DNA from: Chrysopilus asiliformis
Lineage: Eukaryota > Arthropoda > Insecta > Diptera > Rhagionidae
Length of the DNA stretch: 64,000 nt
Reading direction: 5' to 3'
NCBI GenBank assembly: GCA_964034945.1
Contig: OZ035960.1
Coordinates: 69,150,994-69,214,993 of the forward strand
Part shown: positions 31,901 through 44,500 of the stretch, in pieces
Numbering within the stretch: position 1 is the stretch's first letter
Layout of the letters: every line of letters begins with the position of its first letter
The notes under the pieces: generated by a model
Database searches by the model: none
Told to the model about the DNA's origin: nothing
What the model saw: only the letters and a program-made list of their open reading frames with translations
Program-made: the position numbers and the translations under genes

Positions 31901-34900
31901 CGTGGCCGAGTTAAGCCCCGCCCCCTCTCAGAAATCGATTTCCCATCAAAATTGGAAAAGGGGGCGTGGCCGAGTTAAGCCCTGCCCCCTCTCAGAAATC
32001 GATTTCCCATCAAAATTGGAAAAAGGGGCGTGGCCGAGTTAAGCCCCGCCCCCTCTAAGAAATCGATTTCCCATCAAAATTGGAAAAAGGGGCGTGACCG
32101 AGTTAAGCCCCACCCCCTCTCAGAAATCGATTTCCCATCAAAATTGGAAAAACGGGCGTGGTCGAGTTAAGCCCCGCCCCCTCTCAGAAATCGATTTCCC
32201 ATCAAAATTGGAAAAGGGGCGTGGCCGAGTTAAGCCCCGCCCCCCTCAGAAATCGATTTCCCATCAAAATTGGAAAAAGGGGCGTGGCCGAGTTAAGCCC
32301 CGCCCCCTCTCAGAAATCGATTTCCCATCAAAATTGGAAAAAGGGGCGTGGCCGAGTTAAGCCCCGCCCCCTCTCAGAAATCGATTTCCCATCAAAATTG
32401 GAAAAAGGGCCGTGGCCGAGTTAAGCCCCGCCCCCTCTCAGAAATCGATTTCCCATCAAAATTGAAAAAAGGGGCGTGGCCCCGCCCCCTCTCAGAAATC
32501 GATTTCCCATCAAAATTGGAAAAGGGGCGTGGCCGAGTTAAGCCCCGCCCCTCTCAGAAATCGATTTCCCATAAAAATTGGAAAAAGGGGTGTGGCCGAG
32601 TTAAGCCCCGCCCCCTCTCAGAAATCGATTTCCCATCAAAATTGGAAAAAGAGGCGTGGCCGAGTTAAGCCCCGCCCCCTCTCAGAAATCGATTTCCCAT
32701 CAAAATTGGAAAAAGGGGCGTGGCCGAGTTAAGCCCCGCCCCCTCTCAGAAATCGATTTCCCATCAAAATTGGAAAAGGGGGCGTGGCCGAGTTAAGCCC
32801 TGCCCCCTCTCAGAAATCGATTTCCCATCAAAATTGGAAAAAGGGGCGTGGCCGAGTTGAGCCCCGCCCCCTCTAAGAAATCGATTTCCCATCAAAATTG
32901 GAAAAAGGGGCGTGACCGAGTTAAGCCCCACCCCCTCTCAGAAATCGATTTCCCATCAAAATTGGAAAAACGGGCGTGGTCGAGTTAAGCCCCGCCCCCT
33001 CTCAGAAATCGATTTCCCATCAAAATTGGAAAAGGGGCGTGGCCGAGTTAAGCCCCGCCCCTCTCAGAAATCGATTTCCCATAAAAATTGGAAAAAGGGG
33101 TGTGGCCGAGTTAAGCCCCGCCCCCTCTCAGAAATCGATTTCCCATCAAAATTGGAAAAAGAGGCGTGGCCGAGTTAAGCCCCGCCCCCTCTCAGAAATC
33201 GATTTCCCATCAAAATTGGAAAAAGGGGCGTTGCCGAGTTAAGCCCCGCCCCCTCTCATAAATCGATTTCCCATCAAAATTGGAAACAGGGGCGTGGCCG
33301 AGTTAAGCCCCGCCCCCTCTCAGAAATCGATTTCCCATCAAAATTGGAAAAAGGGGCGTGGCCGAGTTAAGCCCCGCCCCCTCTCAGAAATCGATTTCCC
33401 ATCAAAATTGGAATAAGGGGCGTGGCCGAGTTAAGCCCCGCCCCCTCTCAGAAATAGATTTCCCATCAAAATTGGAAAAGGGGCGTGATCGAGTTAAGCC
33501 CCGCCCCCTCTCAGAAATCGATTTCCCATCAGAATTGGAAAAAGGGGCGTGGCCGAGTTAAGCCCCGCCCCCTCTCAGAAATCGATTTCCCATCAAAATT
33601 GGAAAAAGAAGCGTGGCCGAGTTAAGCCCCGCCCCCTCTCAGAAATCGATTTCCCATCAAAATTGGAAAAAGGGGCGTGGCCGAGTTAAGCCCCGCCCCC
33701 TCTCAGAAATTGATTTCCCATCAAAATTGGAAAAAGAAGCGTGGCCGAGTTAAGCCCCGCCCCCTCTCAGAAATCGATTTCCCATCAAAATTGGAAAAAG
33801 GGGCGTGGCCGAGTTAAGCCCCGCCCCCTCTCAGAAATCGATTTCCCATCAAAATTGGAAAAAGGGGCGTGGCCGAGTTAAGCCCCGCCCCCTATCAGAA
33901 ATCGATTTCCCATCAAAATTGGAAAAGGGGGCGAGGCCGAGTTAAGCCCCGCCCCCTCTCAGAAATTAATTTCCCATCAAAATTGAAAAAAGGGGCGTGG
34001 CCCCGCCCCCTCTCAGAAATCGATTTCTCATCAAAATTGGAAAAAGGGGCGTGGCCGAGTTAAGCCCCGCCCCCTCTCAGAAATTGATTTCCCATCAAAA
34101 TTGGAAAAGGGGCGTGGCCGAGTTAAGCCCCTCCCCTCTAAGAAATCGATTTCCCATCAAAATTGGAAAAAGGGGCGTGACCGAGTTAAGCCCCACCCCC
34201 TCTCAGAAATCGATTTCCCATCAAAATTGGAAAAACGGGCGTGGTCGAGTTAAGCCCCGCCCCCTCTCAGAAATCGATTTCCCATCAAAATTGGAAAAGG
34301 GACGTGGCCGAGTTAAGCCCCGCCCCTCTCAGAAATCGATTTCCCATAAAAATTGGAAAAAGGGGTGTGGCCGAGTTAAGCCCCGCCCCCTCTCAGAAAT
34401 CGATTTCCCATCAAAATTGGAAAAAGAGGCGTGGCCGAGTTAAGCCCCGCCCCCTCTCAGAAATCGATTTCCCATCAAAATTGGAAAAAGGGGCTTTGCC
34501 GAGTTAAGCCCCGCCCCCTCTCAGAAATCGATTTCCCATCAAAATTGGAAACAGGGGCGTGGCCGAGTTAAGCCCCGCCCCCTCTCAGAAATCGATTTCC
34601 CATCAAAATTGGAAAAAGGGGCGTGGCCGAGTTAAGCCCCGCCCCCTCTCAGAAATCGATTTCCCATCAAAATTGGAATAAGGGGCGTGGCCGAGTTAAG
34701 CCACGCCCCCTCTCAGAAATAGATTTCCCATCAAAATTGGAAAAGGGGCGTGATCGAGTTAAGCCCCGCCCCCTCTCAGAAATCGATTTCCCATCAAAAT
34801 TGGAAAAAGGGGCGTGGCCGAGTTAAGCCCCGCCCCCTCTCAGAAATCGATTTCCCATCAAAATTGGAAAAAGAAGCGTGGCCGAGTTAAGCCCCGCCCC

Positions 34901-35509
34901 CTCTCAGAAATCGATTTCCCATCAAAATTGGAAAAAGGGGCGTGGCCGAGTTAAGCCCCGCCCCCTCTCAGAAATTGATTTCCCATCAAAATTGGAAAAG
35001 GGGGCGTGGCCGAGTTAAGCCCCGCCCCCTCTCAGAAATCGATTTCCCATCAAAATTGGAAAAAGGGGCGTGGTCGAGTTAAGCCCCGCCCCCTCTCAGA
35101 AATCGATTTCCCATCAAAATTGGAAAAGGGGCGTGGCCGAGTTAAGCCCCGCCCCTCTCAGAAATCGATTTCCCATAAAAACTGGAAAAAGGGGTGTGGC
35201 CGAGTTAAGCCCCGCCCCCTCTCAGAAATCGATTTCCCATCAAAATTGGAAAAAGAGGCGTGGCCGAGTTAAGCCCCGCCCCCTCTCAGAAATCGATTTC
35301 CCATAAAAATTGGAAAAAGGGGTGTGGCCGAGTTAAGCCCCGCCCCCTCTCAGAAATCGATTTCCCATCAAAATTGGAAAAAGAGGCGTGGCCGAGTTAA
35401 GCCCCGCCCCCTCTCAGAAATCGATTTCCCATCAAAATTGGAAAAAGGGGCGTGGCCGAGTTAAGCCCCGCCCCCTCTCAGAAATCGATTTCCCATCAAA
35501 ATTGGAAAA
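22919..35509. repeat. Second copy of the ~12.6-kb satellite block, without the retrotransposon
   Basis: A large tandem duplication of the satellite. Window position 1 aligns with 23781, 6275 with 29036, 8773 with 31598, 18434 with 31599, and 22479 with 35070. At the right end the two copies part at about 22,918 and 35,509, and the period there (12,591 bp) equals the length of this copy. Copy 1 therefore should start some hundreds of bases before the window. Differences between copies are scattered substitutions and indels, several of them whole-monomer steps. Confidence 0.85.
31595..31598. other. Empty (pre-insertion) site paralogous to the retrotransposon target
   Basis: The sequence ending at 8773 continues here without interruption into the sequence starting at 18434, with a single GCCC. 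This gives an internal control for the element's ends and target duplication, and shows that insertion followed the block duplication or hit only one copy. Confidence 0.88.
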
Positions 35510-38500
35510 GGGGGCGTGGCCGAGTTAAGCCCTGCCCCCTCTCAGAAATCGATTTCCCATCAAAATTGGAAAAAGGGGCGTGGCCGAGTTAAGCCCCGCC
35601 CCCTCTCAGAAATCGATTTCCCATCAAAATTGGAAAAAGGGGCGTGGCCGAGTTAAGCCCCGCCCCCTCTCAGAAATCGATTTCCCATCAAAATTGGAAA
35701 AAGGGGCGTGGCCGAGTTAAGCCCCGCCCCCTCTCAGAAATCGATTTCCCATCAAAATTGGAAAAAGGGGCGTGGCCGAGTTAAGCCCCGCCCCTGATTT
35801 CCCATCAAAATTGGAAAAAGGGGCGTGGCCGAGTTAAGCCCCGCCCCCTCTCAGAAATCGATTTCCCATCAAAATTGGAAAAAGGGGCGTGGCCGAGTTA
35901 AGCCCCGCCCCCTTTCAGAAATCGATTTCCCATCAAAATTGGAAAAAGGGGCGTGGCCGAGTTAAGCCCCGCCCCCTCTCAGAAATCGATTTCCCATCAA
36001 AATTGGAAAAAGGGGCGTGGCCGAGTTAAGCCCCGCCCCCTCTCAGAAATCGATTTCCCATCAAAATTGGAAAAGGGGCGTGGCCGAGTTAAGCCCCGCC
36101 CCCTCTCAGAAATCGATTTCCCATCAAAATTGGAAAAAGGGGCGTGGCCGAGTTAAGCCCCGCCCCCTCTCAGAAATCGATTTCCCATCAAAATTGGAAA
36201 AGGGGGCGTGACCGAGTTAAGCCCCGCCCCCTCTCAGAAATCGATTTCCCATCAAAATTGGAAAAAGAGCCGTGGCCGAGTTAAGCCCCGCCCCTCTCAG
36301 AAATCGATTTCCCATCAAAATTGGAAAAGGGGCGTGGCCGAGTTAAGCCCCGCCCCCTCTCAGAAATCGATTTCCCATCAAAATTGGAAAAAGGGGCGTG
36401 GCCGAGTTAAGCCCCGCCCCCTCTCAGAAATCGATTTCCCATCAAAATTGGAAAAGGGGGCGTGACCGAGTTAAGCCCCGCCCCCTCTCAGAAATCGATT
36501 TCCCATCAAAATTGGAAAAAGGGGCGTGGCCGAGTTAAGCCCCGCCCCCTCTCAGAAATCGATTTCCCATCAAAATTGGAAAAAGAGCCGTGGCCGAGTT
36601 AAGCCCCGCCCCTCTCAGAAATCGATTTCCCATCAAAATTGGAAAAAGGGGCGTGGCCGAGTTAAGCCCCGCCCCCTCTCAGAAATCGATTTCCCATCAA
36701 AATTGGAAAAAGGGGCGTGGCCGAGTTAAGCCCCGCCCCCTCTCAGAAATTAATTTCCCATCAAAATTGAAAAAAGTGGCGTGGCCCCGCCCCCTCTCAG
36801 AAATCGATTTCTCATCAAAATTGGAAAAAGGGGCATGGCCGAGTTAAGCCCCGCCCCCTCTCAGAAATCGATTTCCCATCAAAATTGGAAAAAGGGGCGT
36901 GGCCGAGTTAAGCCCCGCCCCCTCTCAGAAATCGATTTCCCATCAAAATTGGAAAAAGGGGCGTGGCCGAGTTAAGCCCCGCCCCCTCTCAGAAATCGAT
37001 TTCCCATCAAAATTGGAAAAAGGGGCGTGGCCGAGTTAAGCCCCGCCCCTCTCAGAAATCGATTTCCCATCAAAATTGGAAAAAGGGGCGTGGCCGAGTT
37101 AAGCCCTGCCCCCTCTCAGAAATCGATTTCCCATCAAAATTGGAAAAAGGGGCGTGGCCGAGTTAAGCCCCGCCCCCTCTCAGAAATCGATTTCCCATCA
37201 AAATTGGAAAAAGGGGCGTTGCCGAGTTAAGCCCCGCCCCCTCTCAGAAATCGATTTCCCATCAAAATTGGAAAAAGGGGCGTGGCCGAGTTAAGCCCCG
37301 CCCCTCTCAGAAATCGATTTCCCATCAAAATTGGAAAAGGGGGCGTGGCCGAGTTAAGCCCTGCCCCCTCTCAGAAATCGATTTCCCATCAAAATTGGAA
37401 AAAGGGGCGTGGCCGAGTTAAGCCCCGCCCCCTCTCAGAAATCGATTTCCCATCAAAATTGGAAAAAGGGGCGTGGCCGAGTTAAGCCCCGCCCCCTCTC
37501 AGAAATCGATTTCCCATCAAAATTGGAAAAAGGGGCGTGGCCGAGTTAAACCCCGCCCCCTTTCAGAAATCGATTTCCCATCAAAATTGGAAAAAGGGGC
37601 GTGGCCGAGTTAAGCCCCGCCCCCTCTCAGAAATCGATTTCCCATCAAAATTGGAAAAAGGGGCGTGGCCGAGTTAAGCCCCGCCCCCTCTCAGAAATCG
37701 ATTTCCCATCAAAATTGGAAAAGGGGCGTGGCCGAGTTAAGCCCCGCCCCCTCTCAGAAATCGATTTCCCATCAAAATTGGAAAAAGGGGCGTGGCCGAG
37801 TTAAGCCCCGCCCCCTCTCAGAAATCGATTTCCCATCAAAATTGGAAAAGGGGGCGTGACCGAGTTAAGCCCCGCCCCCTCTCAGAAATCGATTTCCCAT
37901 AAAAATTGGAAAAAGGGGCGTGGCCGAGTTAAGCCCCGCCCCCTCTCAGAAATCGATTTCCCATCAAAATTGGAAAAGGGGGCGTGACCGAGTTAAGCCC
38001 CGCCCCCTCTCAGAAATCGATTTCCCATCAAAATTGGAAAAAGGGGCGTGGCCGAGTTAAGCCCCGCCCCCTCTCAGAAATCGATTTCCCATCAAAATTG
38101 GAAAAAGAGCCGTGGCCGAGTTAAGCCCCGCCCCTCTCAGAAATCGATTTCCCATCAAAATTGGAAAAAGGGGCGTGGCCGAGTTAAGCCCCGCCCCCTC
38201 TCAGAAATCGATTTCCCATCAAAATTGGAAAAAGGGGCGTGGCCGAGTTAAGCCCCGCCCCCTCTCAGAAATTAATTTCCCATCAAAATTGAAAAAAGTG
38301 GCGTGGCCCCGCCCCCTCTCAGAAATCGATTTCTCATCAAAATTGGAAAAAGGGGCGTGGCCGAGTTAAGCCCCGCCCCCTCTCAGAAATCGATTTCCCA
38401 TCAAAATTGGAAAAAGGGGCGTGGCCGAGTTAAGCCCCGCCCCCTCTCAGAAATCGATTTCCCATCAAAATTGGAAAAAGGGGCGTGGCCGAGTTAAGCC

Positions 38501-41500
38501 CCGCCCCCTCTCAGAAATCGATTTCCCATCAAAATTGGAAAAAGGGGCGTGGCCGAGTTAAGCCCCGCCCATCTCAGAAATCGATTTCCCATCAAAATTG
38601 GAAAAAGGGGCGTGGCCGAGTTAAGCCCCGCCCCCTCTCAGAAATCGATTTCCCATCAAAATTGGAAAAGGGGGCGTGGCCGAGTTAAGCCCCGCCCCCT
38701 CTCAGAAATTAATTTCCCATCAAAATTGAAAAAAGGGGCGTGGCCCCGCCCCCTCTCAGAAATCGATTTCTCATCAAAATTGGAAAAAGGGGCGTGGCCG
38801 AGTTAAGCCCCGCCTCCTCTCAGAAATCGATTTCCCATCAAAATTGGAAAAAGGGGCGTGGCCGAGTTAAGCCCCACCCCCTCTCAGAAATCGATTTCCC
38901 ATCAAAATTGGAAAAAGGGGCGTGGCCGAGTTAAGCCCCGCCCCCTCTCAGAAATCGATTTCCCATCAAAATTGGAAAAAGGGGCGTGGCCGAGTTAAGC
39001 CCCGCCCCCTCTCAGAAATCGATTTCCCATCAAAATTGGAAAAAGGGGCGTGGCCGAGTTAAGCTCCGCCCCCTCTCAGAAATCGATTTCCCATCAAAAT
39101 TGGAAAAGGGGGCGTGGCCGAGTTAAGCCCTGCCCCCTCTCAGAAATCGATTTCCCATCAAAATTGGAAAAAGGGGCGTGGCCGAGTTAAGCCCCGCCCC
39201 CTCTCAGAAATCGATTTCCCATCAAAATTGGAAAAAGGGGCGTGGCCGAGTTAAGCCCCGCCCCCTCTCAGAAATCGATTTCCCATCTAAATTGGAAAAA
39301 GGGGCGTGGCCGAGTTAAGCCCCGCCCCCTCTCAGAAATCGATTTCCCATCAAAATTGGAAAAAGGGGCGTGGCCGAGTTAAGCCCCGCCCATCTCAGAA
39401 ATCGATTTCCCATCAAAATTGGAAAAAGGGGCGTGGCCGAGTTAAGCCCCGCCCCCTCTCAGAAATCGATTTCCCATCAAAATTGGAAAAGGGGGTGTGG
39501 CCGAGTTAAGCCCCGCCCCCTCTCAGAAATTAATTTCCCATCAAAATTGAAAAAAGGGGCGTGGCCCCGCCCCCTCTCAGAAATCGATTTCTCATCAAAA
39601 TTGGAAAAAGGGGCGTGGCCGAGTTAAGCCCCGCCCCCTCTCAGAAATCGATTTCCCATAAAAATTGGAAAAAGGGGCGTGGCCGAGTTAAGCCCCGCCC
39701 CCTCTCAGAAATCGATTTCCCATAAAAATTGGAAAAAGGGGTGTGGCCGAGTTAAGCCCCGCCCCCTCTCAGAAATCGATTTCCCATAAAAATTGGAAAA
39801 AGGGGTGTGGCCGAGTTAAGCCCCGCCCCCTCTCAGAAATCGATTTCCCATCAAAATTGGAAACAGGGGCGTGGCCGAGTTAAGCCCCGCCCCCTCTCAG
39901 AAATCGATTTCCCATCAAAATTGGAAAAAGGGGCGTGGCCGAGTTAAGCCCCGCCCCCTCTCAGAAATCGATTTCCCATCAAAATTGGAAAAAGGGGCGT
40001 GGCCGAGTTAAGCCCCGCCCCCTCTCAGAAATAGATTTCCCATCAAAATTGGAAAAGGGGCGTGATCGAGTTAAGCCCCGCCCCCTCTCAGAAATCGATT
40101 TCCCATCAAAATTGGAAAAAGGGGCGTGGCCGAGTTAAGCCCCGCCCCCTCTGAGAAATCGATTTCCCATCAAAATTGGAAAAAGGGGCGTTGCCGAGTT
40201 AAGCCCCGCCCCCTCAGAAATCGATTTCCCATCAAAATTGGAAAAAGGGGCGTGGCCGAGTTAAGCCCCGCCCCCTCTCAGAAATCGATTTCCCATCAAA
40301 ATTGGAAAAAGGGGCGTGGCCGAGTTAAGCCCCGCCCCCTCAGAAATCGATTTCCCATCAAAATTGGAAAAAGAAGCGTGGCCGAGTTAAGCCCCGCCCC
40401 CTCTCAGAAATCGATTTCCCATCAAAATTGGAAAAAGGGGCGTGGCCGAGTTAAGCCCCGCCCCCTCTCAGAAATCGATTTCCCATCAAAATTGGAAAAG
40501 GGGGCGTGGTCGAGTTAAGCCCCGCCCCCTCAGAAATCGATTTCCCATCAAAATTGGAAAAAGGGGCGTGGCCGAGTTAAGCCCCGCCCCCTCTCAGAAA
40601 TCGATTTCCCATCAAAATTGGAAAAGGGGGCGTGGCCGAGTTAAGCCCTGCCCCCTCTCAGAAATCGATTTCCCATCAAAATTGGAAAAAGGGGCGTGGC
40701 CGAGTTAAGCCCCGCCCCCTCTCAGAAATCGATTTCCCATCAAAATTGGAAAAAGGGGCGTGGCCGAGTTAAGCCCCACCCCCTCTCAGAAATCGATTTC
40801 CCATCAAAATTGGAAAAAGGGGCGTGGCCGAGTTAAGCCCCGCCCCTCTCAGAAATCGATTTCCCATCAAAATTGGAAAAAGGGGCGTGGCCGAGTTAAG
40901 CCCCGCCCCCTCTCAGAAATCGATTTCCCATCAAAATTGGAAAAAGGGGCGTGGCCGAGTTAAGCCCCGCCCCCTCTGAGAAATCGATTTCCCATCAAAA
41001 TTGGAAAAAGGGGCGTTGCCGAGTTAAGCCCCGCCCCTGATTTCCCATCAAAATTGGAAAAAGGGGCGTGGCCGAGTTAAGCCCCGCCCCCTCTCAGAAA
41101 TCGATTTCCCATCAAAATTGGAAAAAGGGGCGTGGCCGAGTTAAGCCCCGCCCCCTCAGAAATCGATTTCCCATCAAAATTGGAAAAAGAAGCGTGGCCG
41201 AGTTAAGCCCCGCCCCCTCTCAGAAATCGATTTCCCATCAAAATTGGAAAAAGGGGCGTGGCCGAGTTAAGCCCCGCCCCCTCTCAGAAATAGATTTCCC
41301 ATCAAAATTGGAAAAGGGGCGTGATCGAGTTAAGCCCCGCCCCCTCTCAGAAATCGATTTCCCATCAAAATTGGAAAAAGGGGCGTGGCCGAGTTAAGCC
41401 CCGCCCCCTCTCAGAAATCGATTTCCCATCAAAATTGGAAAAAGAAGCGTGGCCGAGTTAAGCCCCGCCCCCTCTCAGAAATCGATTTCCCATCAAAATT

Positions 41501-44500
41501 GGAAAAAGGGGCGTGGCCGAGTTAAGCCCCGCCCCCTCTCAGAAATTGATTTCCCATCAAAATTGGAAAAGGGGGCGTGGCCGAGTTAAGCCCCGCCCCC
41601 TCTCAGAAATCGATTTCCCATCAAAATTGGAAAAAGGGGCGTGGTCGAGTTAAGCCCCGCCCCCTCTCAGAAATCGATTTCCCATCAAAATTGGAAAAGG
41701 GGCGTGGCCGAGTTAAGCCCCGCCCCTCTCAGAAATCGATTTCCCATAAAAATTGGAAAAAGGGGTGTGGCCGAGTTAAGCCCCACCCCCTCTCAGAAAT
41801 CGATTTCCCATCAAAATTGGAAAAAGGGGCGTGGCCGAGTTAAGCCCCGCCCCCTCTGAGAAATCGATTTCCCATCAAAATTGGAAAAAGGGGCGTTGCC
41901 GAGTTAAGCCCCGCCCCCTCAGAAATCGATTTCCCATCAAAATTGGAAAAAGGGGCGTGGCCGAGTTAAGCCCCGCCCCCTCTCAGAAATCGATTTCCCA
42001 TCAAAATTGGAAAAAGGGGCGTGGCCGAGTTAAGCCCCGCCCCCTCAGAAATCGATTTCCCATCAAAATTGGAAAAAGAAGCGTGGCCGAGTTAAGCCCC
42101 GCCCCCTCTCAGAAATCGATTTCCCATCAAAATTGGAAAAAGGGGCGTGGCCGAGTTAAGCCCCGCCCCCTCTCAGAAATCGATTTCCCATCAAAATTGG
42201 AAAAGGGGGCGTGGTCGAGTTAAGCCCCGCCCCCTCAGAAATCGATTTCCCATCAAAATTGGAAAAAGGGGCGTGGCCGAGTTAAGCCCCGCCCCCTCTC
42301 AGAAATCGATTTCCCATCAAAATTGGAAAAGGGGGCGTGGCCGAGTTAAGCCCTGCCCCCTCTCAGAAATCGATTCCCCATCAAAATTGGAAAAAGGGGC
42401 GTGGCCGAGTTAAGCCCCGCCCCCTCTCAGAAATCGATTTCCCATCAAAATTGGAAAAAGGGGCGTTGCCGAGTTAAGCCCCGCCCCCTCTCAGAAATCG
42501 ATTTCCCATCAAAATTGGAAAAGGGGGCGTGGTCGAGTTAAGCCCCGCCCCCTCAGAAATCGATTTCCCATCAAAATTGGAAAAAGGGGCGTGGCCGAGT
42601 TAAGCCCCGCCCCCTCTCAGAAATCGATTTCCCATCAAAATTGGAAAAGGGGGCGTGGCCGAGTTAAGCCCTGCCCCCTCTCAGAAATCGATTCCCCATC
42701 AAAATTGGAAAAAGGGGCGTGGCCGAGTTAAGCCCCGCCCCCTCTCAGAAATCGATTTCCCATCAAAATTGGAAAAAGGGGCGTTGCCGAGTTAAGCCCC
42801 GCCCCCTCTCAGAAATCGATTTCCCATCAAAATTGGAAAAGGGGGCGTGGCCGAGTTAAGCCCTGCCCCCTCTCAGAAATCGATTTCCCATCAAAATTGG
42901 AAAAAGGGGCGTGGCCGAGTTAAGCCCCGCCCCCTCTCAGAAATCGATTTCCCATCAAAATTGGAAAAAGGGGCGTGGCCGAGTTAAGCCCCGCCCCCTC
43001 TCAGAAATCGATTTCCCATCAAAATTGGAAAAGGGGGCGTGGCCGAGTTAAGCCCTGCCCCCTCTCAGAAATCGATTTCCCATCAAAATTGGAAAAAGGG
43101 GCGTGGCCGAGTTAAGCCCCGCCCCCTCTCAGAAATCGATTTCCCATCAAAATTGGAAAAAGGGGCGTGGCCGAGTTAAGCCCCGCCCCCTCTCAGAAAT
43201 CGATTTCCCATCAAAATTGGAAAAAGGGGCGTTGCCGAGTTAAGCCCCGCCCCCTCTCAGAAATCGATTTCCCATCAAAATTGGAAAAAGGGGCGTGGCC
43301 GAGTTAAGCCCCGCCCCCTCTCAGAAATCGATTTCCCATCAAAATTGGAAAAGGGGGCGTGGCCGAGTTAAGCCCTGCCCCCTCTCAGAAATCGATTTCC
43401 CATCAAAATTGGAAAAAGGGGCGTGGCCGAGTTAAGCTCCGCCCCCTCTCAGAAATCGATTTCCCATCAAAATTGGAAAAAGGGGCGTGGCCGAGTTAAG
43501 CCCCGCCCCCTCTCAGAAATCGATTTCCCATCAAAATTGGAAAAGGGGCGTGGCCGAGTTAAGCCCCGCCCCCTCTCAGAAATCGATTTCCCATCAAAAT
43601 TGGAAAAAGGGGCGTGGCCGAGTTAAGCCCCGCCCCCTCTCAGAAATCGATTTCCCATCAAAATTGGAAAAGGGGGCGTGACCGAGTTAAGCCCCGCCCC
43701 CTCTCAGAAATCGATTTCCCATCAAAATTGGAAAAAGGGGCGTGGCCGAGTTAAGCCCCGCCCCCTCTCAGAAATCGATTTCCCATCAAAATTGGAAAAA
43801 GAGCCGTGGCCGAGTTAAGCCCCGCCCCTCTCAGAAATCGATTTCCCATCAAAATTGGAAAAAGGGGCGTGGCCGAGTTAAGCCCCGCCCCCTCTCAGAA
43901 ATCGATTTCCCATCAAAATTGGAAAAAGGGGCGTGGCCGAGTTAAGCCCCGCCCCCTCTCAGAAATTAATTTCCCATCAAAATTGAAAAAAGTGGCGTGG
44001 CCCCGCCCCCTCTCAGAAATCGATTTCTCATCAAAATTGGAAAAAGGGGCGTGGCCGAGTTAAGCCCCGCCCCCTCTCAGAAATCGATTTCCCATAAAAA
44101 TTGGAAAAAGGGGCGTGGCCGAGTTAAGCCCCGCCCCCTGTCAGAAATCGATTTCCCATAAAAATTGGAAAAAGGGGCGTGGCCGAGTTAAGTCCCGCCC
44201 CCTCTCAGAAATCGATTTCCCATCAAAATTGGAAAAAGGGGCGTGGCCGAGTTAAGCCCCGCCCCCTCTCAGAAATCGATTTCCCATCGAAATTGGAAAA
44301 AGGGGCGTGGCCGAGTTAAGCCCCGCCCCTCTCAGAAATCGATTTCCCATCAAAATTGGAAAAAGGGGCGTGGCCGAGTTAAGCCCCGCCCCCTCTCAGA
44401 AATCGATTTCCCATCAAAATTGGAAAAAGGGGCGTGGCCGAGTTAAGCCCCGCCCCCTCTCAGAAATCGATTTCCCATCAAAATTGGAAAAAGAGGCGTG

